In this document: piece after piece, positions 16,494 through 25,384 of the stretch | Numbering within the stretch: position 1 is the stretch's first letter | Layout: each line of letters starts with the position of its first letter | Assembly: GCA_964518575.1 (NCBI GenBank) | Contig: CAZFGW010000010.1 | Coordinates: 1 to 61,818, forward strand | Direction: 5' to 3' | DNA from: MGBC163016 sp964518575 | GTDB lineage: Bacteria > Actinomycetota > Coriobacteriia > Coriobacteriales > Eggerthellaceae | Length of the DNA stretch: 61,818 nucleotides | The notes under the pieces: generated by a model | The model's database searches: none | Told to the model about the DNA's origin: nothing | What the model saw: only the letters and a program-made list of their open reading frames with translations | Made by a program: the position numbers and the translations under genes

Positions 16494-17374
16494 CGCGCTT
16501 GTCCTTTCAACACCATGGTCATATAGTCTTCGATGGATGCCGTGTCGACGACCGCATGAGGAAATTCCTTTTTGAATGCGAAGCGGTCGGGCACGAGCAC
16601 ATCGGTCCAGTGATCATGTTTCAGAACGTGGATTGAATGGTCGGCGAACAGCGGACTTTGCAGCACCGACTCAAGTTCGTCAGCGCGCAGACGTGCGATA
16701 CCCGCCTCATCCGTAATCGTGTCCTTGAGGACGGCAAACTTCATGACGCCTTCATCAAGGCAGACGATCTCATCGGCGATCTTCTCTAGATCGGACGTGA
16801 TATGCGTTGCGATGAGGATGCCCCGCTTCTCGTCGGATATGAAATCGCGAAGGATCTCGAGCACCTCTTCCCGCGCCATCGGATCAAGCCCCGCCGTTGC
16901 CTCGTCCAGAATGAGCAGATCTGGTTCGTGCGCGAGCGCGAATGCGAGCGAGAGCTTCATACCCATGCCGCGCGACATATCCTTGACCTTTTTGTCGGGC
17001 GCAAGCTCGAACTGCTCGATCAAACGCTCCCACAAACGGGGATTCCAGGTGGAATACGCCACCTTCCCCAACGCAGCGACATCCTTAACGCGGTATTCAC
17101 CCGGAAAGGCGCAGGAGTCGAGCACGATGCCGATCCGTGCCTTGATGCTGTCGGTGACGTCGCTTTTCGCCTTGATCGGATGACCAAGCAAGCTCACCAC
17201 CCCGCCGTCGGCGTCGATGATGCCCGTGAGAATCTTGAGCGTCGTGGTTTTGCCCGCGCCGTTCGACCCTATCAACCCGACAACATGCCCGGGAGCCACC
17301 TTGATGTCAATCCCAGATAAGGAGAACCCGTCGTAGTGCTTTTGCAGGTCCTCTAGTTCTAACAAATATTGCAT
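16490..17374 (-). CDS. ABC transporter ATPase (YtrB/BcrA-like)
   Basis: This is a 294-residue ATPase. Walker A is GSNGAGKTT near residue 39. The variant signature DMSRGMGMKLSLAFAL and Walker B LLILDEATAGLDP follow, and the switch histidine is in IATHITSD. The C-terminal 80 residues are a family-specific extension. The open frame reaches upstream into the regulator gene, but the ATG at 17374 starts the domain correctly, 7 bases after the GntR stop, with a weak AGGA site. The operon order regulator-ATPase-permease is that of inducible peptide-antibiotic exporters, so a drug or peptide export role is likely but not shown. Confidence 0.88.
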   Translation of the reverse strand: MQYLLELEDLQKHYDGFSLSGIDIKVAPGHVVGLIGSNGAGKTTTLKILTGIIDADGGVVSLLGHPIKAKSDVTDSIKARIGIVLDSCAFPGEYRVKDVAALGKVAYSTWNPRLWERLIEQFELAPDKKVKDMSRGMGMKLSLAFALAHEPDLLILDEATAGLDPMAREEVLEILRDFISDEKRGILIATHITSDLEKIADEIVCLDEGVMKFAVLKDTITDEAGIARLRADELESVLQSPLFADHSIHVLKHDHWTDVLVPDRFAFKKEFPHAVVDTASIEDYMTMVLKGQAR

Positions 17375-17381
17375 GCTGGTC

Positions 17382-17756
17382 CTATTCTTCATCCAGCAGC
17401 AAGTCCAGCATTGCATGGAGCTCTTGGGGGTGAACCCCCGTCGCTTTCGCCTCATTGACCGCCTGCGTGAGCAAGCTTTCAATCTGTCGCAAGCGCTCTT
17501 CGCGAAGAAGCTCCAGGTTACCGCCGGCAACGAAGGCGCCTTTGCCCTGCACCGTGTCGATGAACCCCGCTTCCTCAAGGTCGGAATACGCGCGTTTCGT
17601 CGTGATAACGCTGATCCGAAGATCGTTCGCCAGCGACCGGATGGAAGGAAGGCGCTCGCCCTCCTTGAGCTTGCCGGTCATGATGGCTTCTTTGATCTGA
17701 CTTACGATTTGAGCATAGATGGGCTCGCTGCTTCCATTCGAAATGATTATGTCCAA
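17382..17756 (-). CDS. GntR family (YtrA subfamily) repressor
   Basis: This is a 124-residue regulator with an N-terminal GntR winged helix: SSEPIYAQIVSQIKEAIMTG, LPSIRSLANDL and ISVITTKRAYSDLEEAGF. It has only a short YtrA-type helical tail, with no large effector domain. The likely start is TTG at 17756 (LDIIISNGSS, the family N terminus) behind AGAGGAC. The frame is open to 17873, but that extension would place the operator inside the gene. A perfect inverted repeat at 17814-17845 is the probable autoregulatory operator. YtrA proteins repress their own ABC operons until wall-active compounds appear. Confidence 0.85.
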   Translation of the reverse strand: MDIIISNGSSEPIYAQIVSQIKEAIMTGKLKEGERLPSIRSLANDLRISVITTKRAYSDLEEAGFIDTVQGKGAFVAGGNLELLREERLRQIESLLTQAVNEAKATGVHPQELHAMLDLLLDEE

Positions 17757-17813
17757 AAGTCCTCTTCCGTCCGTTCGATCTGCCGGCAGCGTCCCACCGG
17801 TGATCGAACCATA

Positions 17814-17845
17814 GTGTATATACCCTATATGCACAGTATATACAC
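17814..17845. promoter_or_regulatory. Probable operator of the GntR-ABC operon
   Basis: GTGTATATA (17814-17822) and its exact complement TATATACAC (17837-17845) are separated by 14 bases. The inverted repeat lies 58-89 bases before the TTG start of the regulator. AT-rich GTGTAT dyads are typical for the YtrA subfamily. The AT-rich core may overlap the promoter. Confidence 0.7.
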
Positions 17846-17879
17846 ACCCATCCATCCGTGTCAACACGGGCAATCAAAT

Positions 17880-18010
17880 CTGGTAATGATTGGGTATAGA
17901 TGTAGGAGCTGAAACATCCGTAACCGATGGCGTCTCAATTCGAATACTGATTGGGAATAGACGTTGGGGCGAGATTCATCTCGCCCGCAAACGTTACATG
18001 ATTGGGGTCG
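17880..18010 (+). repeat. REP-like element with second arm copy
   Basis: The palindrome GGGGCGAGATTCATCTCGCC lies at about 17966-17985 inside the arms TTGGGAATAGACGTT and CGCAAACGTTACATGATTGG. A degenerate arm copy, TTGGGTATAGATGTAGGAGC, lies 70 bases earlier at 17890. The region fills the gap between two divergent transporter operons. Confidence 0.75.
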
Positions 18011-18191
18011 GTGCACCCGGAACCACCGCTAATGCCACCAAAATCATTTCCACGATTGACCCAACCCGCACCCCACGTTCGCCATAAAAACCACCCAGCA
18101 TTACGAGAGTGTAAGATTGGTGTTATGACCACGTTAGCCGACGCTGGAATACTTGATCGTAGCGACCAACTACGATCGAAGGAGGATCCGT

Positions 18192-18872
18192 ATGAGCATG
18201 TTGTGCGTCAGCCACCTGACAAAGATTTACGGGGAGGGGGAAACCGCCACCGTTGCCTTGAACGACGTTTCGCTCAACATCGACGAGGGCGAGTTCGTTG
18301 CGGTCATCGGCTCTTCGGGTTCGGGCAAATCGACCCTGCTGCACATGATCGGCGGCGTTGACCGCCCGACCTCCGGTCACGTCCTCTTGAACGGCAGCGA
18401 TGTCTACCTGCGCACCGACAAGGAACTCGCCGTATTCCGCCGCCGCGAGGTCGGACTGATCTACCAGTTCTACAACCTCGTTCCCGTGCTCAACGTGGTG
18501 GAGAACATCACGCTTCCCGTCATGCTCGACGGCAGGCAGATCAACGAGGGCTGGCTCAACGACCTCTTGCGCCGCCTCGGTCTGACTAACAAGCGCGGTC
18601 ACCTCCCGAGCCAGCTTTCCGGCGGTCAGCAACAGCGCGTCGCCATCGCGCGGGCACTCATGAACGCACCGTCGCTCGTACTGGCGGATGAGCCCACCGG
18701 CAATCTGGACACGCGCAACAGCCTTGAGATCATGCAACTGCTGCGCGACTCGAACGTCGAGTTCGGGCAGACCATGGTGGTCATCACCCACGACGAGGAG
18801 ATCGCGCTCGCAGCGGATCGCATCATCGCCATTGAGGACGGCTCGATCGTCCGTGACGAGAGGATCCGATAA
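18192..18872 (+). CDS. MacB/LolD-type ABC ATPase
   Basis: This 226-residue ATPase belongs to the LolD/MacB/FtsE class that powers FtsX-fold permeases. The features are Walker A GSSGSGKST near residue 40, the Q-loop in IYQFYNLVPVL, the canonical signature LSGGQQQRVAIARAL, Walker B LVLADEPTGNLD and the switch ITHDEEIA. The ATG at 18192 follows AAGGAGG by 7 bases; the frame is open from 18153. Its stop overlaps the permease start (TAATG). It probably supports export of a peptide or lipoprotein-like substrate, or mechanical signalling; the substrate is unknown. Confidence 0.9.
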   Translation: MSMLCVSHLTKIYGEGETATVALNDVSLNIDEGEFVAVIGSSGSGKSTLLHMIGGVDRPTSGHVLLNGSDVYLRTDKELAVFRRREVGLIYQFYNLVPVLNVVENITLPVMLDGRQINEGWLNDLLRRLGLTNKRGHLPSQLSGGQQQRVAIARALMNAPSLVLADEPTGNLDTRNSLEIMQLLRDSNVEFGQTMVVITHDEEIALAADRIIAIEDGSIVRDERIR

Positions 18873-21800
18873 TGGGCGTCATGGCCACGTTCGCCCGCAA
18901 GACGCTCGTCTCGAACCGCGTTCGCACCATCGTTACCATCATCGGTATCGCGCTGGCGGCAGCACTCATCACCGCGGTTCTGACCACGTTCAACAGCTTA
19001 CAGGCGACACTCTACCGTTCAAGCGCTACGAATATGGGCACCTGGATGGCGGCGGTCACATCGGAAGATGTCGAAACGCTCGACGCTCAGATTGCCGATG
19101 CACTTGATGATGGCGCTATCTCCAACCTTGCAACTGTCGAGGAACTCGGCTTTGGCGAACTCACCAACAAGCAACAGAAAACCTACGGCACCTATCTTCC
19201 CCTGTGCAATATCTCGGGGGATGCCGAAACAACCTGCGCGATACGCCCGACAAGCGGCAGGCTCCCCGAAACGCCCGACGAGATCATGCTCTTCGATACG
19301 TGGCGAACGGGTCAAGGCGGGCTTGCTCTCGGCGACAGCTTCACCATCGACGTGGGGAAGCGAAGGGCGATCGACGTCTCGAAGGACCATATTGCCTCAG
19401 AACATATCTACGATGCGCAGGGCTTGCCCGTAAGCAGCGAAAATGCCGATGATACGCCGGGCTACTCCATTGTTGACGGGAGCAATCTCCCACTGGCAGT
19501 CGGCTACCTTGACGCTACCAAAGACAATAGCCCCTTCAATGAAGAACTCGTCGAGAAGCAAACACGCACGTTCACCGTTGTCGGCTTCTACAATCGGACC
19601 TCGTCTATCACCTCCTCCTCAGTAGGCGCTGTTGCGTTTACCTGCGATGCTCCCGGGGCATTCGCCAAATCGGCGTACTTCACCGTCGAAAATGGTGGCA
19701 ATTCCATCGAGAGCATCCGGAGCACCGTCGAAGATCTCTTCCCTGATCAGATGATCAGGATGCACTCCGATCTGCTGTATTACATGGGGATGTCCTCCGC
19801 TCGCTCAATCTACAGCACATTTTTCAACATCGTTCTCATTCTGATAACCGTCATCGCCATCGCATGCATTTCTCTGATCTACAACGCCTTCGCCATCTCG
19901 GTCGCCGAGCGCGTCAAGCAATTCGGACTGATCGCGTCGGTCGGGGCGTCGAAAAACCAACTCATGCGCGCGGTCATCATCGAGGCGCTCATCGTTGCGA
20001 TCATCGGCATTCCCCTCGGCATCCTCATAGGTATCGGTGGTTGCGCGGTCACCTTCGCTGCACTAGGCGACTCGCTCAAGATGCTGATCGACAGCACAAC
20101 GCCTTTCGAGCTGGCAATCAATCCGGTACTGCTTGCCGTTGCAGCTGCAATCACCCTGGCAACGGTGCTGCTCTCGGCGCTCATCCCCGCATTCCGGGCG
20201 AGCAAGATCAACATCATCGATGCACTGCGGGGCACAACCGATGGACGTACCTCCAAACGAGGAGCAGCTCGTGCCCGCAAAGCAGCTGAACCGAACCATC
20301 TTTGGCGCAGCAGCGGCCTTGCTGGAGCAGTGTTCGGCATCGGCGGCAAGCTCGCGCGCATCAACGAGAAGCGCGGCGCGACCAAGGCGCGTGCTGCCTC
20401 CATTTCGCTCGCGCTCGCCATCGTGCTGCTGATGACCGCAGGATCCCTCTCAACGTTTCTGGGACGGCTCGTCGACGCAGCATCGGCGGATGGCATGGTG
20501 GGTGATATCGCCGTTTACGCCTCCTTCGCCACGCCGGGCAATCTTGCCGCTGATCAGGACAAAGAAGGCGAACAGAGGCAAGACGGCATGGACGGCGCGG
20601 CTCTTGGCGAAGGGAAAGGCACAACCCTTGCACAGGAGATTGGGGCTGCGAACGCACGGTTTGCCAAGCAGGCGGACCTCTACCGACAAGCCTATGAATC
20701 CTTGTGCACGGTGCCTGATACCGACCCAATCGGCTGGCGCATGAACCGCTCGCAGGTTCCCGTGATCATGGATGCCGACCTGGCAGGCGATGTACTGAGC
20801 GATCCGAACGCTGCCACAACCCTCGATGGCGGTCCGACTACTGATGGCTCGGTGCTTGCCAACGCGCAAATCACCTACCTTGATGATGCGTATTTCGACA
20901 CCTATGTCGCGAATATGGGGTTCGCGCCCGCCGAATACCATGATGTCGAACATCCGCGCGCCATTGGCGTTGCAAAGGGGTACGGCAATAACGGACAGCG
21001 CTATCAGCTGCTCGAGATGATGAAGCAGACAGGAACGGTCGAGGTTATCCAGGGCGGCTTGTGCAAGGGGAAGCCCGTTACCGACCTCGTGGCGTCGCAG
21101 GACGTCGATGATAACGGGCATGTCTTCTATCGTCTGATCTCCCCCCTCTCGAGCGAACAGGACGAAACCGGCGACATACCTTTCTATGCGCCGATCACAG
21201 ACACGAGTGGGTTTAATCTTGATGTTGCCATGCTCGTTGATACGGCGCCTGAAGTTGCCGGGGCGAATCCGGGTAACCTGCAATTCATCATGCCGGTATC
21301 GCAGGCGCGCTTCTACGGATTCGGCATGTATGACCCCTCGTTCCTCGCGGCGTTTGATGCGACCACCGACGCCACGGCGACGGTTTCCGCGAACCTGATT
21401 GCGACGGCCGAGGAGTTTTTCGAAAACCAGACCGACTTCGAGGTTGGCTATGTCGAAATGCACGACTTCGTCGCAGACATGAACACCAACCGTATGCTCG
21501 CCACCGCTGTCAATGTGTTCTGCCTCTTGTTCACGGTGATCCTTGCCTTGATTGCATTGGCGAATGTGTTCAATACGGTTACGAATGGTTTGATTCTGCG
21601 TCGTCGCGAATTCGCCATCATGAAATCCGTCGGCATGTCCGCAAGCCAGTTCCGCTCCATGATCATGGACGAATGCGCAACGTGGTGTTTGCGCGGATTG
21701 ATCCCCGGCATAATCCTGTCCGTGGGTGTGTCGTTCATGCTCTACGCCGCGGTTAGCGAGTCGCTTGAGGGGCTTATGTTCACGCTGCCGTGGAGTTATG

Positions 21801-21913
21801 TGGTGCTCGCGGCGGTGATGATTCTGCTGACCATCGCGTTGTCGGTGGCGTATGGCATGCATCGGTGCAATGCGGATAACATTGTCGAAGCCATCCGCAT
21901 GGATGCGATCTAG
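18872..21913 (+). CDS. Two-domain FtsX-like ABC permease
   Basis: This 1013-residue protein has an N-terminal helix (about 17-40) and a large extracytoplasmic domain. A first FtsX helix trio follows (about 318-450), beginning TFFNIVLILITVIAIACISL. A second unit begins near residue 508 with a further helix and has its own extracytoplasmic region (about 540-860). The last FtsX trio is at about 880-1000, with the RRREFAIMKSVGMSASQF motif. It therefore carries both halves of the transporter and should work as a single-chain partner of the upstream ATPase. Such proteins occur in Gram-positive peptide export and resistance systems. A strong hairpin starts 8 bases after its stop. Confidence 0.9.
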   Translation: MGVMATFARKTLVSNRVRTIVTIIGIALAAALITAVLTTFNSLQATLYRSSATNMGTWMAAVTSEDVETLDAQIADALDDGAISNLATVEELGFGELTNKQQKTYGTYLPLCNISGDAETTCAIRPTSGRLPETPDEIMLFDTWRTGQGGLALGDSFTIDVGKRRAIDVSKDHIASEHIYDAQGLPVSSENADDTPGYSIVDGSNLPLAVGYLDATKDNSPFNEELVEKQTRTFTVVGFYNRTSSITSSSVGAVAFTCDAPGAFAKSAYFTVENGGNSIESIRSTVEDLFPDQMIRMHSDLLYYMGMSSARSIYSTFFNIVLILITVIAIACISLIYNAFAISVAERVKQFGLIASVGASKNQLMRAVIIEALIVAIIGIPLGILIGIGGCAVTFAALGDSLKMLIDSTTPFELAINPVLLAVAAAITLATVLLSALIPAFRASKINIIDALRGTTDGRTSKRGAARARKAAEPNHLWRSSGLAGAVFGIGGKLARINEKRGATKARAASISLALAIVLLMTAGSLSTFLGRLVDAASADGMVGDIAVYASFATPGNLAADQDKEGEQRQDGMDGAALGEGKGTTLAQEIGAANARFAKQADLYRQAYESLCTVPDTDPIGWRMNRSQVPVIMDADLAGDVLSDPNAATTLDGGPTTDGSVLANAQITYLDDAYFDTYVANMGFAPAEYHDVEHPRAIGVAKGYGNNGQRYQLLEMMKQTGTVEVIQGGLCKGKPVTDLVASQDVDDNGHVFYRLISPLSSEQDETGDIPFYAPITDTSGFNLDVAMLVDTAPEVAGANPGNLQFIMPVSQARFYGFGMYDPSFLAAFDATTDATATVSANLIATAEEFFENQTDFEVGYVEMHDFVADMNTNRMLATAVNVFCLLFTVILALIALANVFNTVTNGLILRRREFAIMKSVGMSASQFRSMIMDECATWCLRGLIPGIILSVGVSFMLYAAVSESLEGLMFTLPWSYVVLAAVMILLTIALSVAYGMHRCNADNIVEAIRMDAI

Positions 21914-21920
21914 AACGAAA

Positions 21921-21948
21921 TGGTACAGGGGGTCGCACTCCTGTACCA
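21921..21948. repeat. 3-prime hairpin family, copy 1
   Basis: TGGTACAGGGGGT and CTCCTGTACCA form an imperfect stem starting 8 bases after the permease stop. No T run follows, so it is not a standard intrinsic terminator. Closely matching palindromes lie at 22226 and 25566. Confidence 0.8.
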
Positions 21949-22007
21949 GTAATGCCCGCCCCAATTCCAATGGTGAACCGAACGTAACCCATGACGTCTC
22001 AATTCCA

Positions 22008-22185
22008 ATGATGTTTGGGAATAGATGTTGGGACGAGATTTATCTCGTCCGCAAACGTTGCATGATTCGGGTTGTTGCATTTTGGGGTCATCGTTGATGC
22101 ACCGCATGCGCCCGATGTTTCAACGTCGGTGTTGTCGCAGTGGCGGGCGAGATAAATCTCGCGCAGGCGTCCACCTGATCGATTT
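22008..22185. repeat. REPIN-like inverted doublet
   Basis: The left unit GACGAGATTTATCTCGTC (within 22027-22052) and the right unit GGCGAGATAAATCTCGC (within 22143-22168) are inverted copies around a spacer of about 90 bases. The spacer contains GCAAACGTTGCATGATTCGG and GGGTTGTTGC-type sequences shared with other copies. The full element is about 150 bases. Short frames inside it are repeat-encoded, not genes. Confidence 0.8.
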
Positions 22186-22225
22186 ACTTGATCAAAAAGA
22201 TTAATCAACCAGACACGGCCATCGA

Positions 22226-22256
22226 ACTGGTACAGGGGTGCGACCCCTGTACCAGT
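22226..22256. repeat. 3-prime hairpin family, copy 2
   Basis: A perfect stem of ACTGGTACAGGGGT against its complement, ending 6 bases before the stop codon of the minus-strand anti-sigma gene. A 3-base loop (GCG) gives a very stable hairpin of about 14 bp. Confidence 0.85.
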
Positions 22257-22262
22257 TCATAC

Positions 22263-23789
22263 TTACGAGAAACTCATCTGGATTGTGGCTGCATCATCTT
22301 CGCTATACACTCCTGCGGGATAGACCGCGCACGTATACTCGCGGATCGCGGACAACTCCGCATCGGTCGCGCGGTAATACGAATACCGCACCATCAACTC
22401 GCCCGACGCATAATCCCACTTGCTGTGCATGAGCGCGCTGTGATACCCCGTACCCGTTTGCCCCGTTTCAGGATCGGTCCACTCATCGGCGAGGACGGGA
22501 ACCTCACCCTTCGCCATCAATTCCGGAACGAATCTGGACGGAACCCACCCGTAGGGTTTGAGCATGAAATCGACGGTCGCATCCGCAACATTCCAGCTGG
22601 CAAGCTCATATCCGCCGTACTCCGTGACGGGAATCTTCACACCAGTATCGGCAACATTGATCGAAACCATATTGAGATCTGAGCGCGCCGCAGCCTCGTT
22701 AAAGATCATCGGCGTGAAACGCACGCTCGCGATATCGCTGGAAACATGCGCGTACTCAATGATGACTTCATCATCAGCACCAAAACCCAATCCATCGCCA
22801 GGATCCACCGCTACAAGCACATTTCCTTTATCGTCTTGAATTTTCAATTCATATGGATTCACCTTATTGGCAGGAACGCCTGTTACATCAATGCCATTCT
22901 CATCCTTCCAAGTTTCTTGTTCATTTTGAACAACCATCACGGTAGCAAGCTCAGAAACGCTGAACCGGTTTAAGTGCATGTTTTTTGCGCCATCTACAGA
23001 ATTGAATACAAGATCCTGCTCTCCTATTCCATGCGGAACAGGCACATTCGTCATATCCAAACCTATGTCAAACGTACTTGTCGAATTATGTTCTCCATGC
23101 AAGTCTATGCGCAGCTGTACTGAATCCGCCATTACCTGTTTCGGAATGAACCGCATCATGCACTTGATATCTGAGCCATCCATATAAGCATCGAGCTGTC
23201 GTATCGGTCCAATGTCTTGATTGCCCGCATTATCCGTAAGCGTAAAGCCCATAGGCGGAATCACGCTTTGAAGTCGTGACCATTCATTTTCCTGCGAGCC
23301 TTCATAGGCAGCCATGCTGGGTATATTGAAGCCACCTTCCTTGCTAAGCGTGAAGTACAGATTCGCCACACTGCGATCGCAGGAAATGCTGTCAAGGCGC
23401 ACCTGCATATCATTGAGTGCGTTCACTTGTCCCACTTCCGCACTCAACGCTGCAGCGCCCGGCTCCATGCTCTTGAACACGACAAGTTCCTTATCGTTCG
23501 CGAAAAACGGAGCGTCGCCACTGCCCATGGTGAACAAGTTCGTTGCGGCGAAAGCGGCACCCGCAAACAGGGCACAGACCGCTGCGGCAGCCACGATCAT
23601 CGTTCCGCGCTTGAAGTAATTCTTCCGCACCATCGGCTTTTGCGGAATTCGGTTGAACGCATCGTATGTCCGGTTGAGTCGCTGTTGGATGTCGTCGGGC
23701 AGCGCGCCCGCGTCGAGCGTATCCCGTATGGCACGGTCCCACTGCGTTCCATGGAGTTCCCGTTGTGTTTGTGTTGAATGGTTCATCAT
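22263..23789 (-). CDS. DUF4179-like anti-sigma protein
   Basis: This 508-residue membrane protein is encoded 22 bases after an ECF sigma gene on the same strand. The N-terminal cytoplasmic part (about 1-62) is short. One transmembrane helix (about 67-87: IVAAAAVCALFAGAAFAA) leads to a large extracytoplasmic region of DUF4179/DUF5643 character (about 88-508) with many beta-strands. This plan is common for anti-sigma factors of ECF sigma factors in Firmicutes and Coriobacteria. It should hold the sigma factor at the membrane and sense an envelope signal. AAGGGGG lies about 5 bases before the ATG at 23789. A perfect 3-prime hairpin lies right after the stop. Confidence 0.8.
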   Translation of the reverse strand: MMNHSTQTQRELHGTQWDRAIRDTLDAGALPDDIQQRLNRTYDAFNRIPQKPMVRKNYFKRGTMIVAAAAVCALFAGAAFAATNLFTMGSGDAPFFANDKELVVFKSMEPGAAALSAEVGQVNALNDMQVRLDSISCDRSVANLYFTLSKEGGFNIPSMAAYEGSQENEWSRLQSVIPPMGFTLTDNAGNQDIGPIRQLDAYMDGSDIKCMMRFIPKQVMADSVQLRIDLHGEHNSTSTFDIGLDMTNVPVPHGIGEQDLVFNSVDGAKNMHLNRFSVSELATVMVVQNEQETWKDENGIDVTGVPANKVNPYELKIQDDKGNVLVAVDPGDGLGFGADDEVIIEYAHVSSDIASVRFTPMIFNEAAARSDLNMVSINVADTGVKIPVTEYGGYELASWNVADATVDFMLKPYGWVPSRFVPELMAKGEVPVLADEWTDPETGQTGTGYHSALMHSKWDYASGELMVRYSYYRATDAELSAIREYTCAVYPAGVYSEDDAATIQMSFS

Positions 23790-23811
23790 TTCGCCCCCTT
23801 CATCGTGCTTC

Positions 23812-24489
23812 TCATAAAGCATGGGTGGTGGGTTGTAGTTGCATAAAAGGTGTGCGTTCGCTCTCATGAGCGGCGCAGAGCGGAGGCGCATGCGACCCAT
23901 CATTCGCGGCATGCGGCGTGGACGGACTGCCCGCAGGATCTTCGCCATACCTCGGCTCGTCAGTTTCCGCATCTTTCACATACGCATCTTTGAAGCGAAT
24001 GCGAGCGCGTGAAAGGCGGGTACGCGCGGTGCCGACCGTGATGCCGAGAATCTCGGCGACCTCCTTCACGGGAAGGTCGTTTACGTAGAACAGCGTCAGT
24101 ATCAAGCGGTCATCGATACTGAGCGTCTGAAGCGCGTCGTTCATATCGATCCGAGTTGCCGCGTCGATACCGCCCTCGGGTGCTGTTTGAACCGGAATGC
24201 CGTCCTCGGCGATTTCGGCGAAGGGGATGACCTTCTTTTGCGCACGCATCTCGTCAAAGCACGTGTTGAGCATGATGCGCATGGCCCAGGTGGTGAATGT
24301 GCTCTTCCCGTTGAACGCGGGAACGTTGATCCAAGCTTTGACGGCGGTTTCTTGCAGCACATCTGCGACCATGTCCTCATTCCGCATGACCGACATGCCT
24401 GCTTTCCAAAGCCGCGGTGCGCTTTCTTGGAAGAGTTGCGAAAATGCCTCGGCGTCGCCGGCGCGAGCGCGCTGCAGAAGATTCTTCAT
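23812..24489 (-). CDS. ECF-type RNA polymerase sigma factor
   Basis: This 225-residue sigma-70-like factor has region 2 near residues 10-85 (FSQLFQESAPRLW, then DMVADVLQETAVKAW) and region 4 near 120-175 (DALQTLSIDDRLILTLFYV, then VKEVAEILGITVGTARTRLSRAR). An extra C-terminal tail of about 45 residues, rich in Pro, His and Ser, lies past the usual end. The ATG at 24489 follows AAAGGAGG by 6 bases; the frame is open upstream but without a better start. With the anti-sigma gene it forms a signal-transduction unit, probably autoregulated. I could not identify its target promoter. Confidence 0.9.
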   Translation of the reverse strand: MKNLLQRARAGDAEAFSQLFQESAPRLWKAGMSVMRNEDMVADVLQETAVKAWINVPAFNGKSTFTTWAMRIMLNTCFDEMRAQKKVIPFAEIAEDGIPVQTAPEGGIDAATRIDMNDALQTLSIDDRLILTLFYVNDLPVKEVAEILGITVGTARTRLSRARIRFKDAYVKDAETDEPRYGEDPAGSPSTPHAANDGSHAPPLCAAHESERTPFMQLQPTTHAL

Positions 24490-24649
24490 ATAAGCCTCCT
24501 TTTCTTCTGCGCAAGCTGCTGGTTCACCGGTGAAAACGTTCAGCTTGCTCTGTGACCTCCACCCTTTAGACGTACAGAGCACCTATAACGTTACAGTATG
24601 TTTTTATCATGGCGAATCGGACGTGACCAATGATGATTCAATCGCGGTG

Positions 24650-24816
24650 ATGTTTGGGATAGACGTTGGGACGAGATTTATCTCGTCCGCAAACGTTGCA
24701 TGATTCGGGTTGTTGCGGTTTGGGGTCATCGTTGGTGTAACGCGGTTGTCTGATGTTTCATTGTTGGGGTTGTTACACGGCGGGCGAGATAAATCTCGCC
24801 CCAACATCAACCAGAT
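24650..24816. repeat. REPIN-like inverted doublet
   Basis: The left unit GACGAGATTTATCTCGTC is within 24665-24690. The right unit GGGCGAGATAAATCTCGCCC is within 24779-24804. The spacer of about 88 bases reads GCAAACGTTGCATGATTCGG, then TTTGGGGTCATCGTTGGTG, and is shared with the copies at 22027, 25396 and 61642. Confidence 0.85.
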
Positions 24817-24884
24817 TCATTTCTATGATTAATGGGGATTGATAAACCAGATACGGTCATCAGGGATACGGAACAACCTCGACG

Positions 24885-24925
24885 CCATTGGCGGGCGAGA
24901 TAAATCTCGCGCAGGCGTCCACCTG
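24885..24925 (-). repeat. Single REP unit (right-hand type)
   Basis: GCGGGCGAGATAAATCTCGC at 24891-24910, followed by GCAGGCGTCCACCTGATCG, is nearly identical to the right end of the doublet at 22143-22185. No left partner is adjacent. Confidence 0.75.
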
Positions 24926-25059
24926 ATCGATTTACTTAATTAAGAAGATTTACCATCCTGAATCGGTCATACCCATCACCGTTCAACCAGCAACAATGAC
25001 TGGGCATAGACGTACGACGGTGAACCATGCGTAATTGGACATGATTCAAATACGGAAAT

Positions 25060-25110
25060 GATTGGGCATAGACGTTGGGACGAGATTCATCTCGTCCGCA
25101 AACCGTACAG
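25060..25110 (+). repeat. Single REP unit (left-hand type)
   Basis: ATTGGGCATAGACGTTGGGA leads into the palindrome GACGAGATTCATCTCGTC (about 25079-25096). CGCAAACCGTACAG follows. It has the left arm of the family without a nearby right partner. Confidence 0.75.
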
Positions 25111-25200
25111 TATTGGCAACGATTCAATTGGTTGGATATTTCAATAATGGCGAAGGTTTTGGATGGTGTGACCATGGATGATTTGCAGGTGGGGATGATA

Positions 25201-25331
25201 TGACCGGACGCGAACGGGTTTATCGCGTTCGGTCATAAATGAATGACATTCATGCAAAAAACGGAATGGATGGTAATTTGGGTTGATGCCGCAGGCATGA
25301 ATGTAGGTTTTTTGCGGGCGAATGCCCGCCC
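25201..25331. repeat. Two unrelated intergenic hairpins
   Basis: GACCGGACGC pairs with GCGTTCGGTC (25202-25234, one wobble), with a 13-base loop. Further on, GCGGGC-GAAT-GCCCGC forms a short stem at about 25314-25329, directly after a run of six T. Neither looks like a standard terminator in either direction. Their roles are unknown. Confidence 0.5.
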
Positions 25332-25384
25332 CGGTATGACGGTGAACCGATCGTAATCAAAACCGATTCAACCAAGAAACTATA

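Noticed and set aside
20450..21970. A 506-codon minus-strand frame over the FtsX permease
   Set aside because: His/Arg/Gly-rich shadow of a gene with clear permease helices.
21910..25175. Short minus-strand frames with recurring HATFADEINLVPTSIP-like peptides (also near 7500 and 17950)
   Set aside because: The shared peptide comes from translating the REP palindrome and its arms. There are no consistent starts or ribosome sites, so these are repeats and not a small-protein family.
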